From the NCBI GenBank assembly GCA_964448645.1, contig CAYUZY010000003.1:1-35637 (forward strand): 35,637 bases of DNA. The letters are read 5' to 3'. A program made the position numbers and the translations under genes. This DNA is from GCA-2719315 sp964448645. Lineage in GTDB: Bacteria; Bacteroidota; Bacteroidia; Flavobacteriales; Flavobacteriaceae. The notes beneath the pieces were generated by a model. That model did not search any database. It was not told where the DNA came from and worked only from the letters and a program-made list of their open reading frames with translations. Position 1 is the first letter of the stretch, and each line of letters starts with the position of its first letter. This document shows, piece by piece, positions 31,401 through 34,670 of the stretch.

Positions 31401-33618
31401 TACAGAAAAATCTGCTGGAAAATTACAAATTGAGGTAACTGAAGCAGGATATTATCGAGCTGTTCAAAATGATACGGGTCTTACTTGTTATGCAAATTCT
31501 CAATTAGCAAGTGATCAAGTATATGTTAGTGGTGAAGCAAATATTATTGAATTACAGCCCGGGGAAATAGATTATCAAAATCAATGTAGTTATTCTGCAA
31601 CTCCAGTTTCTGCAAAATTTAATTTCACTATAACTGGAGGGTCTGGAAATTCCTCTCAGATATCAGTAACTTTAAATGGTACTATTATTGACGAGGCGAG
31701 TGGAAAATTATCAAAAGCTTCTGGAAATCGATATACTATATTAGATTTAGCTGCAGGTGAATATGATATTCAAGTTACTGATGCAAGTACTCCAGGATGC
31801 CCTGCTGATTATAAAATTGAGGTAGTAGAAGTTCCAGAGATAGAATATACTGGAGAAAGAGAAATAACTATTGCAAAATGTATGGATTCAACTCCATTTA
31901 CTTTAGATATTAATGATATTAGCACCACTTTTAATGCTTTTGAAAATCAGAGTGGAGATCCTTATTTTGCATATGACTGGAAGACTCCTGATGGATTAAC
32001 AATTAAAAATACAGATACTTTTATAGCTGAGGTAGGAGTGTATGAGTTAACAATAACAGATAAAGCTGGTTGTACAAATGATCCTGCTAAACCTATTTTA
32101 ATTGAATTTAAGCAAGAAACAGATGATATTATAGTAACAGAAGGTTTAACTGATGATAATGGAGATCCTGCTTTTTCTAACCCGGTTAGTTGCTTTTTAG
32201 ATGCAAAAGATGGTAAAATATCTATAATAATTCAAGGGGGCCCTGCTAATGCTCAAATAAAATGGTACTTTCTAGGTAATTCTAGTTCAAGCACAGGTGG
32301 AAACTGGGCTGAATTACCTCAATATGCAGGTTATACTTCAATGAATGATTTAGAAAAAGGATCCTATAAATATGAAATTATTGATCCAGATGTTACACTT
32401 TTTGATTGCACAAGAGATTATACTTATAAAGAAGGTGTAATAAAAGTTGAAGATGATAAATCCCTTATAATATCAGATGGACCTTTTGTAGATAATAATT
32501 TATGTAACAATACGGGAGGTATTTTAAGAATTGATGTTATTGATTCTCAACAATCTCCTATTACTTTCAAGTATGGTACAGATAAAACTACAGCTGTAGT
32601 GGTTGATCATGTAAAAGATGATATAGACTCCTATGTTGTAACTATTGAAAATCCTGTAAATTTAGCTAATTTATACGTCTTTAATGATAGAGGTTGCGAA
32701 AAAGCTGTAGAACTTAATTTTGAACTTGGAACTCCTGGTTTTGAGTTTACAACACCTACTTATAATGATTCTATAAGTGAAGATGATAAAGTTATAAACG
32801 CTAGACAAGATATAACTTTCACTAACGAATCTACTTCTCCTTATACTAAAGTTAGATGGGATTGGGGAGATAATGTTTTTGAGGAAATAGTTATTGCCGA
32901 TTCATCTATACAAACCGATCCTGCTCTACAAGGAGATTCTGATGGTGATACTTGGATAGATTGGGTTGAGTTTTTGGCTGGAGGTGTTTCTATGTTAGAG
33001 AGTGATACTTTAACTCCTGAAGATAAAGATGGTGACGGTGAGTGGGATGGTCAAAAAGTAATTCTTAAAGGGGATCAAACTCATTCTTATGGACTTCAGG
33101 GAACGTACCTGGTAACCCTTCAAATAGAAAATGAATTAGGATGTTTTGATCAAGTAACTAAGCCAGTAAAAGTTGGAAAAGGTTTCTTTGTTTTACCTCC
33201 AAATGTTTTTACTCCTAATGGAGACAAGAAAAATGATTATTTTGGAGTTTTATTTTCAGGATTTTGTTATGTAGAATTCACAATATATGACAATACAGGT
33301 AATGTTGTTTATCCTATGAAATCAAGTGGAGATAATCCAATAACATCCTCATCATCTACCAGCACAAGTACTACAAGTACACTTGGATATGCGCCTAATT
33401 TCAAAAGAGATGAAGGAGGTAATTTCCTTGGTGGACCAAATGAAACTGGACCTGATGGTTATGAAGATTTTAAGCCTTGGGATGGAAAAGTTGGTGATGA
33501 GTTAGGAACTGCTCCATATTACATTTGGACTTTAAAGGGTTGGAATAAAGAAGATTGTGGTGATGCATCAGATTTCAATGCCATAGTAAGAGAAGGTGCA
33601 TTTATAATACTAAGATAG
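13390..33618 (+). CDS. Giant SprB-like T9SS-exported repeat adhesin with gliding-motility type C-terminal domain
   Basis: A single frame of 6742 residues, comparable in size to SprB of Flavobacterium johnsoniae. The start is placed at the ATG at 13390 (MSYKNLFSRALL), six codons inside the longest frame, because it directly begins a Sec signal peptide ending near SVYSQ. The order is an N-terminal beta-rich region, Ig-like modules in super-repeat A (to about 21780), three PKD-like modules (21901-22992), super-repeat B (about 23040-28755), a SprB-type repeat region (29459-31800), a PKD domain with an EF-hand-like loop, and a T9SS type B sorting domain (33190-33618). The protein is rich in Thr, Ser, Gly and Ala, with regularly spaced cysteine pairs. 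It is richer in G+C than flanking genes (26 of 60 in 15061-15120, 24 of 60 in 26341-26400). A SprF-like gene follows after two bases. Role by family: cell-surface adhesion or gliding; no ligand can be inferred. The ten-N gap leaves true length and continuity unproven. Confidence 0.93.
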   Translation: MSYKNLFSRALLGLGFLWIFLFSYSVYSQTPTDILKISKLSGITVPNPSPPSPIVLPATCPTATYSLGVEITNQSTYTINFGDAAKALNINVVLTGPNRADNGGAAGLNQALSGSLAGGATITVTFTTIDLDTPGANTFTVSLTGNAITGTAITGVAEAAPNLDDNYAAGSVITNPIPSTATLNSSAGTSVCEGDLVTISSGGGSTYHFFLNGAPLTAIPTNDSSFSMTTLSNGDVISVRVVDVSGCISTNSKTFTVNQTPNSGGGGTLIDMEANTPGEVEVSTEFQVDRIEFSGNSGAATEKYYASINGVLVGPYVTSALNETPSTLATGLAPFIQANANISTALANTGPGGAGTIEVTSNAKGMSYVVEVSKSSSASSTIGVSLIQAGTTFTICSSATKIKATGPAITSSYSFTLGGSPLAITDGTSITTLTPPFATPIMLEVTGFTALGCSSKKTVNIAINSLTSVGSIGADQTICSGGNPGVISSLASATGSGAITYLWYAFPSGGTDWAKLSPEVTTASYDPPALTVSTTYKRRAISTLNNKVCFEESSVVTVTVAPALAGGNLNSLAESICSSGDPSDMTINGGTDTAAAADIFYSWEKSTISSVAGFSAISGITSPSYNPPSGLTETTWFRRAIIRKSGSTELCREYSQVKQVTVNVVDAGTISSSIEICLSQSTIIGSLNDAIGNGGASPVTYLWQRNNAGTWAPASTVSGTNAASNYNIRSDIYNTAGTYTFRRDAVVSTCSVTTNIVTVTVHPSLVAGVASVTTNQTVICSGGDPDILTTTGGSTVAGSGISFIWQTSPNDIAWSDIAGSNSEEYNPPNGSQATDLYYRRVVIRSDALGQELCRANSDSILVDVNSVTAGTISSTQSTVCSGDTPLEIISLVAATVDLGATLSYQWVTRTYDGATWSAWANAPGGSTSATYQPAPLTLKTEFSRGAISTESTTSCFVSSTVISIDVSPANNLAVSTSSQTICLGDVPSPLSFIGASTGVGYTNQWLESDDDVLYTPIVGAFGTAYSPGAITSTKYYKLQTTYTDGPTSCTTTSTGQPGTIAVTIDTAAPTSPDITASTGTVTNTFQEVIINITGAPGVGEIYYATINGTPYPYPVPGGLPSISSVAIGLAGVVLGDGNIGSAVANGPEGAGTIVLTAATAGSVFTVKTSKSIGAGGSIGNQIKTGSKLITVCVGDLGVATLTATSTVSTGTPTYTFTLNGLTVADTPDGTITLAADLVDNVLVIAKSTSNTCATDFAVNVTVNRVTAGLIESSDSICSGDDPSGFNSLSDATIPAGASIVYEWWVKRSDGVGGYTDTGATGAVYDPPGGLVVSSTYKRVAKSTLNGLACTADSNEIEITVLPDLVAGVASITTNQTSICLGGDPEELSVIDGTVSRTAAGPGIFFMWQTSLNDLAWTDTGITTENYNPTAGSQSADLFYRRVVIRKNGFGVELCRANSTSQKINLNSVQAGTISSSVIAVCNGDIPPVIINDIDALPDPGGATLTYQWVIRTRPLAGVWGPWGNAPGGSTSQTYQPGALTLDTEFRRGVTSLDGTLSCSTSSTAVRILVNPLISTAVSTSSQTVCLGDVPSPLSFVGATTGANYTNQWLESDDNITFTDIPGAFGTSYAPDAPTTTKFYRLQTTYTSGAYTCTVTSTGEPGTIEVTVDSAAPSSPDIIPSTGTVTNSLQVTKISLAGTRNVGDKYYVIINGVILAPETAVLADTVSSIATRLAATIQADAAIGSAVVTTIDATSASISVTANTAGSVFTVKTSTSFGAGINMGTQIVTGSKLITICVDDLGVATLTATSTVIAGTPTYTFTINNITEPDTPDGTLTLPAGMVDDVLIIAKATSNTCETDFAINVTVNRVTAGTISSSASICPSGDPDEFTGTLATAPSGASLSYQWWVHNGTVWNNTGATGPTYNQPALSVSSTYKRIAISDLNGQICSIESNQISVTVETALVAGVASITTNQTSICLGGDPAEISVIDGTVSRTLVGPGITFLWQTSPDNLIPWTDTAVTTENYDPIAGSQTTDLFYRRVVIRRDSGGVEICRAESSSVKINLNSVQAGTITNTQSTVCNGDTPLLLTSPPGGEGIPDLGGPTLSYQWVLRTRPLAGVWGPWGNAPGGSTSETYQPGALTLDTQFRRVATSTDGALSCSVSTTELTILVNPATNTAVSTSSQTICSGETPSQLTYTGANTGPGYVNQWLESDDNITFVAVEGAYGLAYSPPALAVSKFYRLQTTYNGGGISCTTTTTAGAGTVAISINQAPSSPNIVATSGTVTTTKQITNVNINGSPQAGDSYSVTLNGVLLTSVVATSNASTSLEVAQALDDIIAAAGEIESAVSSGAAAAALIQITATTPGSTFTIQTSCSPCNSSSIGEQNVLGAKKITFCLADLGTVSITASALLGPGITYDFFLDGTPLADGPEGTILVPGTMSDTAVLTTRATSNTCSIEWITNLAVNRINGGVIGAAQTICSGEDLAAFTEVVPASGPMGSTILEYEWYIDTVKDGIDNFTLIPGATGAVYNHGSLTASATFYRVPIIDFGGVLCNAPDAAANASLATPDPNPNRSNLIEITVSEALTAGVIVQPDEVVCMGVEGDPIAMTVTGGTGPGATIRFQWQRATASVLGPFTDIPGVTTEGYNPPANLGTSTWFRRKISQIDAFGAEKCFAFTNPRLVEVNTVTAGTISGTQNVCNGDIPTLFTSTVDATSNTGVLFSTGTITYLWQRSIDAGASWATAPGPNPTNQSTYQAPAITQTQRYRRLAFGTVSSVFCPTGATTVTSNIIFITRTSNVGSPPNIRAVYGGGNTGNSGNTTENLIVKGGTIYNNSACGTPMVERFEACPVGGATGYEWQLTDPDAGSINASTGVVSWSTTFTGSVTIRVRAEGCTGPSGWTETSFEIASTSSEVTKPTLPTAFEQAKRRRITFSSTATGTVGDRWTIYIDGVEYTYITQLGDTNTQIGTALRNLINAATGIADIVTASGSDPITLTADEIGKDFNLQLERNAGSTGWWWQSNLFYGGDSERVCYVEPGSIPNCQITNTTPNTQFFSDSTGFASMTWDLEIVTQGAGSPASAGSITTDEGVVNWNPGFHGTVNIGVIAWGCNGVASERSFSTVVISPNASPPSDITVVAGSSIPVCPATESQTTFFESSGSDVTWSWNNRAAGELNAYTGQVTWTTGFSGDVTITAQSMGCGLPSVSRKITIVSSAVVSLTSAAGTNNSQNICKGSPELIPITYSILGGASTASITGLPDGFFGTYSTTTQRDRITLSGINAGDVYNASINGVTYSITVSNTDTLAAATVSLAALIQGNADIATATPNVGGVNGTIDVTAVIANKFFYTSVTRTGAGNITSQNVTGTGVFTITGTPSSSVGVYTRHDYRITTGGATCTPTIIDGFFNQFPESQLILKTAGTDDQEICNNSPITDIFYKILGTSDATVAPLVNFEGLPPGMTPGANTARTATKQKEKVTISGATATSSFSLTINGIIKTSGVGGTDAAVAADLEAVIDADATLSALVTTDDSAADGTLTIEAIAAGVQFGITGAKLSGTGSITIANEEGIAQIRIFGTPVITADSDVQYIYTVTTNANPGGCTPAATITGTIKVSPAETVVYANTLSYPGAQTQTLCPSSTLEGIRYTIGGAVATVVVSGLPPGVSATHSVTAQIDQFTITGVASTNIINLIVNGVSYSKTATNTDTDQTVAFAIATLINNDTNATVNTFLPGGGVIRLTSDTDGVPFSSLGLATGGVAAINKTSVVSNVNNVLIEGPPNNTAIKGYPYNYTITTDGGSYCNSVQNGGTITISEGPKFELISAAITDSQEVCNGSNIVDIEYKVTGAGGAQIDPLDATTYSGLPNSIDKLFTKTAQTDSITVTGVDPGDEIKVFIEGVEFSSGLASATTAAAVASITNGIITSGNPSISGKVTATDLGGGVMKITAITTGDPITISVAATGASITRSNQVGTGIYKIYGTLNQPHDTEMTYTYTVKSLLNNGCTTALISGTIKIEPLETVTYTSIGSFDGPATQNLCPGTQMRGIVFKIGGGVPAVVVAGLAAGVTSSHSRTAQVDQFTITGVASTNTVNLIVNGISYSKTATNTDTDQTMALAIASLIANDTSATVSTSTPGAGVIRLTAETAGVPFFAKGIPNGGAAAINKTSVVSNVNNVLIDGSPDNTAINGFPYTYTITTPGTDCPSAVGGGTITVLEGPKFELISAAITDSQEVCNGSNIVDIEYKVTGAGNAQIQPLSGFTGLPGGLTKNFNPTSQQDSITVTGVDPGDEVKIFINGFEFSSGVASATSNAAVASLTLGINSSTDVNGAVTALDTGGGIMTITADSPGTAFTLSVAGTGATITKSNQVGTGIYVISGLLNQAHDFTATYNYTIESLNNVNSCALTTASGTIKIEPLETVTYDNTINPSLFPGTATQQLCPGTDMSAISFKIGGAVPAVVVSGLPPGVTSTHSVTAQQEQFTITGVASTNTVNLIVNGVSYSRTANNSDTSQTVAEAISTLIANDTSTTVSSTTPGGGVILLTAETSGVPFGSSESASGGVAAINKVVIQPNVNNLLIEQSPNSTAINGFPYNYTITTPGTECSSAVGGGTLTIVEGPKLELTSAALTDSQEICFGDTITNITYKVTGARGAQIPPLVLATFTGLPANLAKNFNPTTQQDRVTVTGVAAGDEIKIFIDGFEFSSGVASATSLAAVASLTLGINSSTDVNGAVTAADTGGGVMTITADSSGIPFTLSVDATGGISAVTKTNLVGTGIYTISGPITQPTETEMTYNYQITTTNNVNGCSAATATGTIKIIPEEKITLDQLTDPINFGGPANQEVCENTSIQGIRFNLTGGAFAASSTIATPPSLTGLPPGMGLNHIREKQAEEYTVAGVAVGNSINVIVNGVSYSKQMGAADTISSVIQTIVNSINNDPKSSVTASRTAVDKILLTADTAGKPFTTSGIPTGGAASITKTAEGVAPQNNNENYVTIEGSPAEDVTSEKIYTYTLTTTGTFCTDATTTATITIKPVSEISLSSAATTENQVVCDGASIVAITYQVLGDVATVSATGLPGGLTVNWTAPVFTIQGVVNQAVVSKTTFNYTVTTSSNDCSPEPTASGSIVVAPDISIDVGMWTVSKTLGDGSYTVSCNGVEDAAITVPDASITGGITSIAQIDRIVLGNAGGSAIELDKVSVIIDGSSPIEVTILDNDQKTGQSSPVESLSSIATKLTNAINGAAGVNVTAIANGFGAGTIKLTADVAGTAFTATTNSNLVATSSLTITRLAAVANSNLTYTYQWYKTGVTDPVYYTKDISGVGPGEYKLQVGTSLSGSCSTTSNPITIVEPDPITVLLVNDCGGNMTATVTGGSGDKTYELIDVSTGIVVQTETIVAPTNTFTGTIGKSYIVRVTDENSCSNVSGQVTLYNSLTIDSNKYDIQHVRCLGRDEGAITKSTTVTQTVSGGSGFYSYTWTGPSGTFTTENISGLAAGDYQLVVVDLNAPSCTATISKTIRPATAITITPDSANTXXXXTQMLCPVASDTVPGTDWGTLTVSVTGGTIAPTYQYQWVKLPSGANISDSFGGNTNSIRINSAGDYMVIVSDANALVSTGNVSASTTSCSISQLFTVTGPSEELQALVSIDDISNLSGTQYTIPSGVGSNTLSCKGDNSGGFTFVISGGTAPYKYQVNGGSWSSASGSSVQLTGLSANTYNIRIRDAGDCTSGSQEGVALAADTGSSTPTQNIEVIVSEPDEEFKLSPTKTITNPECIGDIQALGSIEINIEGGVRPVKLEWQGPAGSAFSQIRYITDDSVTSFKLEDIEDLGTYTLDATDANGCSLSTVSYDVNDGSTNNPLLKPTISVTPPSDCKSSDPTLLEMSGPTGGSNQEIQAWWERKGQQSVQNFQINYITIFNPQAGDKFTVTVDQTDFSETYTASSSVSSITALLTAQISATAVGVSAGIVNGKIKITGAEKGKELTLSVAVSKTTGSFAIINNIISTAADEIVNGWIPITEKSAGKLQIEVTEAGYYRAVQNDTGLTCYANSQLASDQVYVSGEANIIELQPGEIDYQNQCSYSATPVSAKFNFTITGGSGNSSQISVTLNGTIIDEASGKLSKASGNRYTILDLAAGEYDIQVTDASTPGCPADYKIEVVEVPEIEYTGEREITIAKCMDSTPFTLDINDISTTFNAFENQSGDPYFAYDWKTPDGLTIKNTDTFIAEVGVYELTITDKAGCTNDPAKPILIEFKQETDDIIVTEGLTDDNGDPAFSNPVSCFLDAKDGKISIIIQGGPANAQIKWYFLGNSSSSTGGNWAELPQYAGYTSMNDLEKGSYKYEIIDPDVTLFDCTRDYTYKEGVIKVEDDKSLIISDGPFVDNNLCNNTGGILRIDVIDSQQSPITFKYGTDKTTAVVVDHVKDDIDSYVVTIENPVNLANLYVFNDRGCEKAVELNFELGTPGFEFTTPTYNDSISEDDKVINARQDITFTNESTSPYTKVRWDWGDNVFEEIVIADSSIQTDPALQGDSDGDTWIDWVEFLAGGVSMLESDTLTPEDKDGDGEWDGQKVILKGDQTHSYGLQGTYLVTLQIENELGCFDQVTKPVKVGKGFFVLPPNVFTPNGDKKNDYFGVLFSGFCYVEFTIYDNTGNVVYPMKSSGDNPITSSSSTSTSTTSTLGYAPNFKRDEGGNFLGGPNETGPDGYEDFKPWDGKVGDELGTAPYYIWTLKGWNKEDCGDASDFNAIVREGAFIILR
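15682..21780 (+). repeat. Super-repeat A: tandem units of about 600 codons inside the giant adhesin
   Basis: Anchored on LVAGVASITTNQT-like starts, units begin at 15682, 17479, 19276 and 21148 (LTAGVIVQ). Spacings are 1797, 1797 and 1872 bases, that is 599, 599 and 624 codons; the last unit is partial. Each complete unit holds six modules in the same order: LVAGVAS, VxAGTIS, TAVSTSSQT, SPDI (an ING module), SKLIT and VTAGxIxSS. Most modules have a C-x-G-D-x-P motif near the start and a second Cys near the end. A shorter, imperfect cycle lies upstream (14170-15680). DNA copies share long identical stretches, for example around 17928-17975 and 19727-19778. Confidence 0.85.
21901..22992 (+). repeat. 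Three PKD-like modules of the giant adhesin
   Basis: Copies at 21901-22074, 22489-22722 and 22825-22992 share the layout C ... (Y/M/T)-W-x-W/L ... AGxI/L ... TGxVxW ... F-x-G-x-V-x-I-x-x-x-A-x-G-C. Examples are TGVVSWSTTFTGSVTIRV, GVVNWNPGFHGTVNIGV and TGQVTWTTGFSGDVTITA. An ING module (about 22170-22430) is inserted between the first two. Each opens and closes with cysteines, suggesting a disulfide per module. Confidence 0.7.
24841..28755 (+). repeat. Super-repeat B: tandem units of about 400 codons inside the giant adhesin
   Basis: Units begin at 24841, 26038, 27235 and 28477 at the motif ELISAAITDSQEVCNGS or its variants. Spacings are 1197, 1197 and 1242 bases (399, 399 and 414 codons); the last unit is partial. 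Each unit has two half-units (ELISAA type and ETVTY type), each with its own ING module, so ING copies recur about every 600 bases. Degenerate earlier half-units start near 23040 and 23620. About 90 bases at 24844-24933 and 26041-26130 are nearly identical, indicating recent duplication or gene conversion. Confidence 0.85.
29459..31800 (+). repeat. SprB-type repeat region of the giant adhesin
   Basis: At least six copies of a V-x-G-G-x-x-x-Y-x-Y/W ... L-x-A-G-x-Y-x-(I/V)-x-V-x-D-x-x-x-C unit, the layout of SprB repeats in flavobacterial gliding adhesins. They lie at about 29459-29640, 29755-29888, 30033-30195, 30390-30537, 30712-30882 and 31625-31800. Examples are LAAGDYQLVVVDL and LDLAAGEYDIQVTDAS. 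The ING copy at about 31072 and the N gap fall within this block. Confidence 0.75.
29956..29965. other. Assembly gap of ten N within the giant adhesin
   Basis: Ten undetermined bases lie between AATACG and CGACTC. Ten N is a common placeholder for a gap of unknown size. The frame stays open across it, but that has a one in three chance of being accidental, so the gene may be longer, shorter or broken here. Confidence 0.99.
32800..33180 (+). other. PKD-type domain with inserted calcium-binding loops in the giant adhesin
   Basis: The frame NESTSPYTKVRWDWGDN ... GTYLVTLQIENELGC is a PKD domain (WDWGD signature). Between its halves, codons 32935-32970 read DSDGDTWIDWVE, a complete EF-hand-like 12-residue loop (Asp at 1, 3, 5 and 9, Glu at 12). 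A second loop, DKDGDGEWDGQ, starts at 33022 and lacks the final Glu. By analogy with related loops, calcium binding could stiffen the stalk next to the sorting domain. Confidence 0.7.
33190..33615 (+). other. T9SS type B (gliding motility-associated) C-terminal sorting domain
   Basis: LPPNVFTPNGDKKNDYF is the hallmark start of this domain, followed by VEFTIYDNTGNVVY, a WDGKVGDELG turn, APYYIWTLKGWN and the end AFIILR. It spans about 142 residues, longer than most copies, mainly because of a Ser/Thr-rich loop (33343-33384) and a Gly/Pro-rich loop. Domains of this type direct export through T9SS and usually need a PorP/SprF partner. Confidence 0.92.
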
Positions 33619-33620
33619 AA

Positions 33621-34634
33621 ATGAGAAGAATTAATTGGTTTTATTTTATGGTTTTACTGTTTCTTTTACAGTTAGGATCTTTATATTCTCAAGAAGAATA
33701 TTTGGTTAATAATTCCCGTTTTCTTCAAAAATCAAACCCTAGTTATTTTGGATATAACAGCTTGTTAAAGGTTGGTGTTTTATATAATTCTCTTACTTTA
33801 AATGCTTTTGAAAGAATGAATAATAAATATATATTTGGAACAATTAGTTTTGATAATCAAAATTTTTCATTAGGAGTTGATGTTAACTCTTTTAAAATGG
33901 AAAAAAGTGGTTATGGTCAAACTCTGGCTAATATAACTTATGTTTATAAACTACAATTAGATAATTATTTATTTTTTCTTCCTGCTATAACAGGTGGGCT
34001 AGCAAGTAAACAATTTAATCCAGATAATTTAACTTTTGGAGATCAATTAAGTATTGGAACAGGACAGCTTTTGGAATCAAATGATCCACTTGCATCAATA
34101 ATTACTAATGCTAATTATTTTGATTTAGGAGCTTCTTTTTTATTACATAGCGAAGATTTTATGGCTGGACTAACTATTAAACATATAAATAAACCAAATG
34201 ATTCCTTTAATAAGGAAGATGATACAAGTGAGAAACCTATTCAAATAGGAATTCAAGGGGCTTATGAATTTGATATTAATCCTTATGAAAGAAGATATCT
34301 TCCTAGGTATTCTTTTTTAATGGTTTATTTAAACGCCATTAAAGTTCAAAATTCAGTTCACATGTATCTTTCTCAAGAGCTTCAGCTTGGTGAATTTTCT
34401 GTGGGATTAAGTCAACAAGCAGGGGGTAGTGGGCTAAATAATCTTGGAGTATCTTTTGGATTGTCTGCTGAAAATTTTGATTTTGGAGCATCATATAATT
34501 TCAATTTCTTCAATAAACCTGGAAAAGTTTTTTCTCCATCTATATTTGAACTTTATGTAACATTTGATTTTAGTATCTATAGAAGAAATCAAAGGGGGTT
34601 ATTTAAAAGAATACAAATAGATAATTATTATTAA
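33621..34634 (+). CDS. T9SS-associated outer-membrane protein, PorP/SprF family
   Basis: A 337-residue protein with a signal peptide (residues 1-23, ending in LGSLYSQ) and a beta-barrel-like pattern of alternating hydrophobic strands. Family traits include the start YLVNNSRFLQKSNPSYFGYN, resembling the conserved 'xxNPAxAG' region of PorP/SprF proteins, then VGVLYN, GLTIKHINKPNDSF and a closing strand block FELYVTFDFSIYRR. Its ATG lies two bases after the adhesin stop, so the two genes are almost certainly cotranscribed and probably translationally coupled. In gliding flavobacteria SprF is needed for export or surface attachment of SprB-type proteins with type B C-termini. This copy is therefore the likely dedicated partner. 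Confidence 0.92.
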   Translation: MRRINWFYFMVLLFLLQLGSLYSQEEYLVNNSRFLQKSNPSYFGYNSLLKVGVLYNSLTLNAFERMNNKYIFGTISFDNQNFSLGVDVNSFKMEKSGYGQTLANITYVYKLQLDNYLFFLPAITGGLASKQFNPDNLTFGDQLSIGTGQLLESNDPLASIITNANYFDLGASFLLHSEDFMAGLTIKHINKPNDSFNKEDDTSEKPIQIGIQGAYEFDINPYERRYLPRYSFLMVYLNAIKVQNSVHMYLSQELQLGEFSVGLSQQAGGSGLNNLGVSFGLSAENFDFGASYNFNFFNKPGKVFSPSIFELYVTFDFSIYRRNQRGLFKRIQIDNYY

Positions 34635-34670
34635 AATATAGTTGTTTTAGAAACAATATTTATTTTCATT
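34635..34670. terminator. Candidate bidirectional terminator between sprF-like and acyl-CoA dehydrogenase genes
   Basis: TTGTTT (34642-34647) pairs with AAACAA (34651-34656) around a three-base loop. An outer AATA/TATT pairing is separated by a short bulge. A T-rich stretch follows on the right and an A-rich one precedes on the left. It overlaps the last codons of the convergent gene. Confidence 0.35.
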
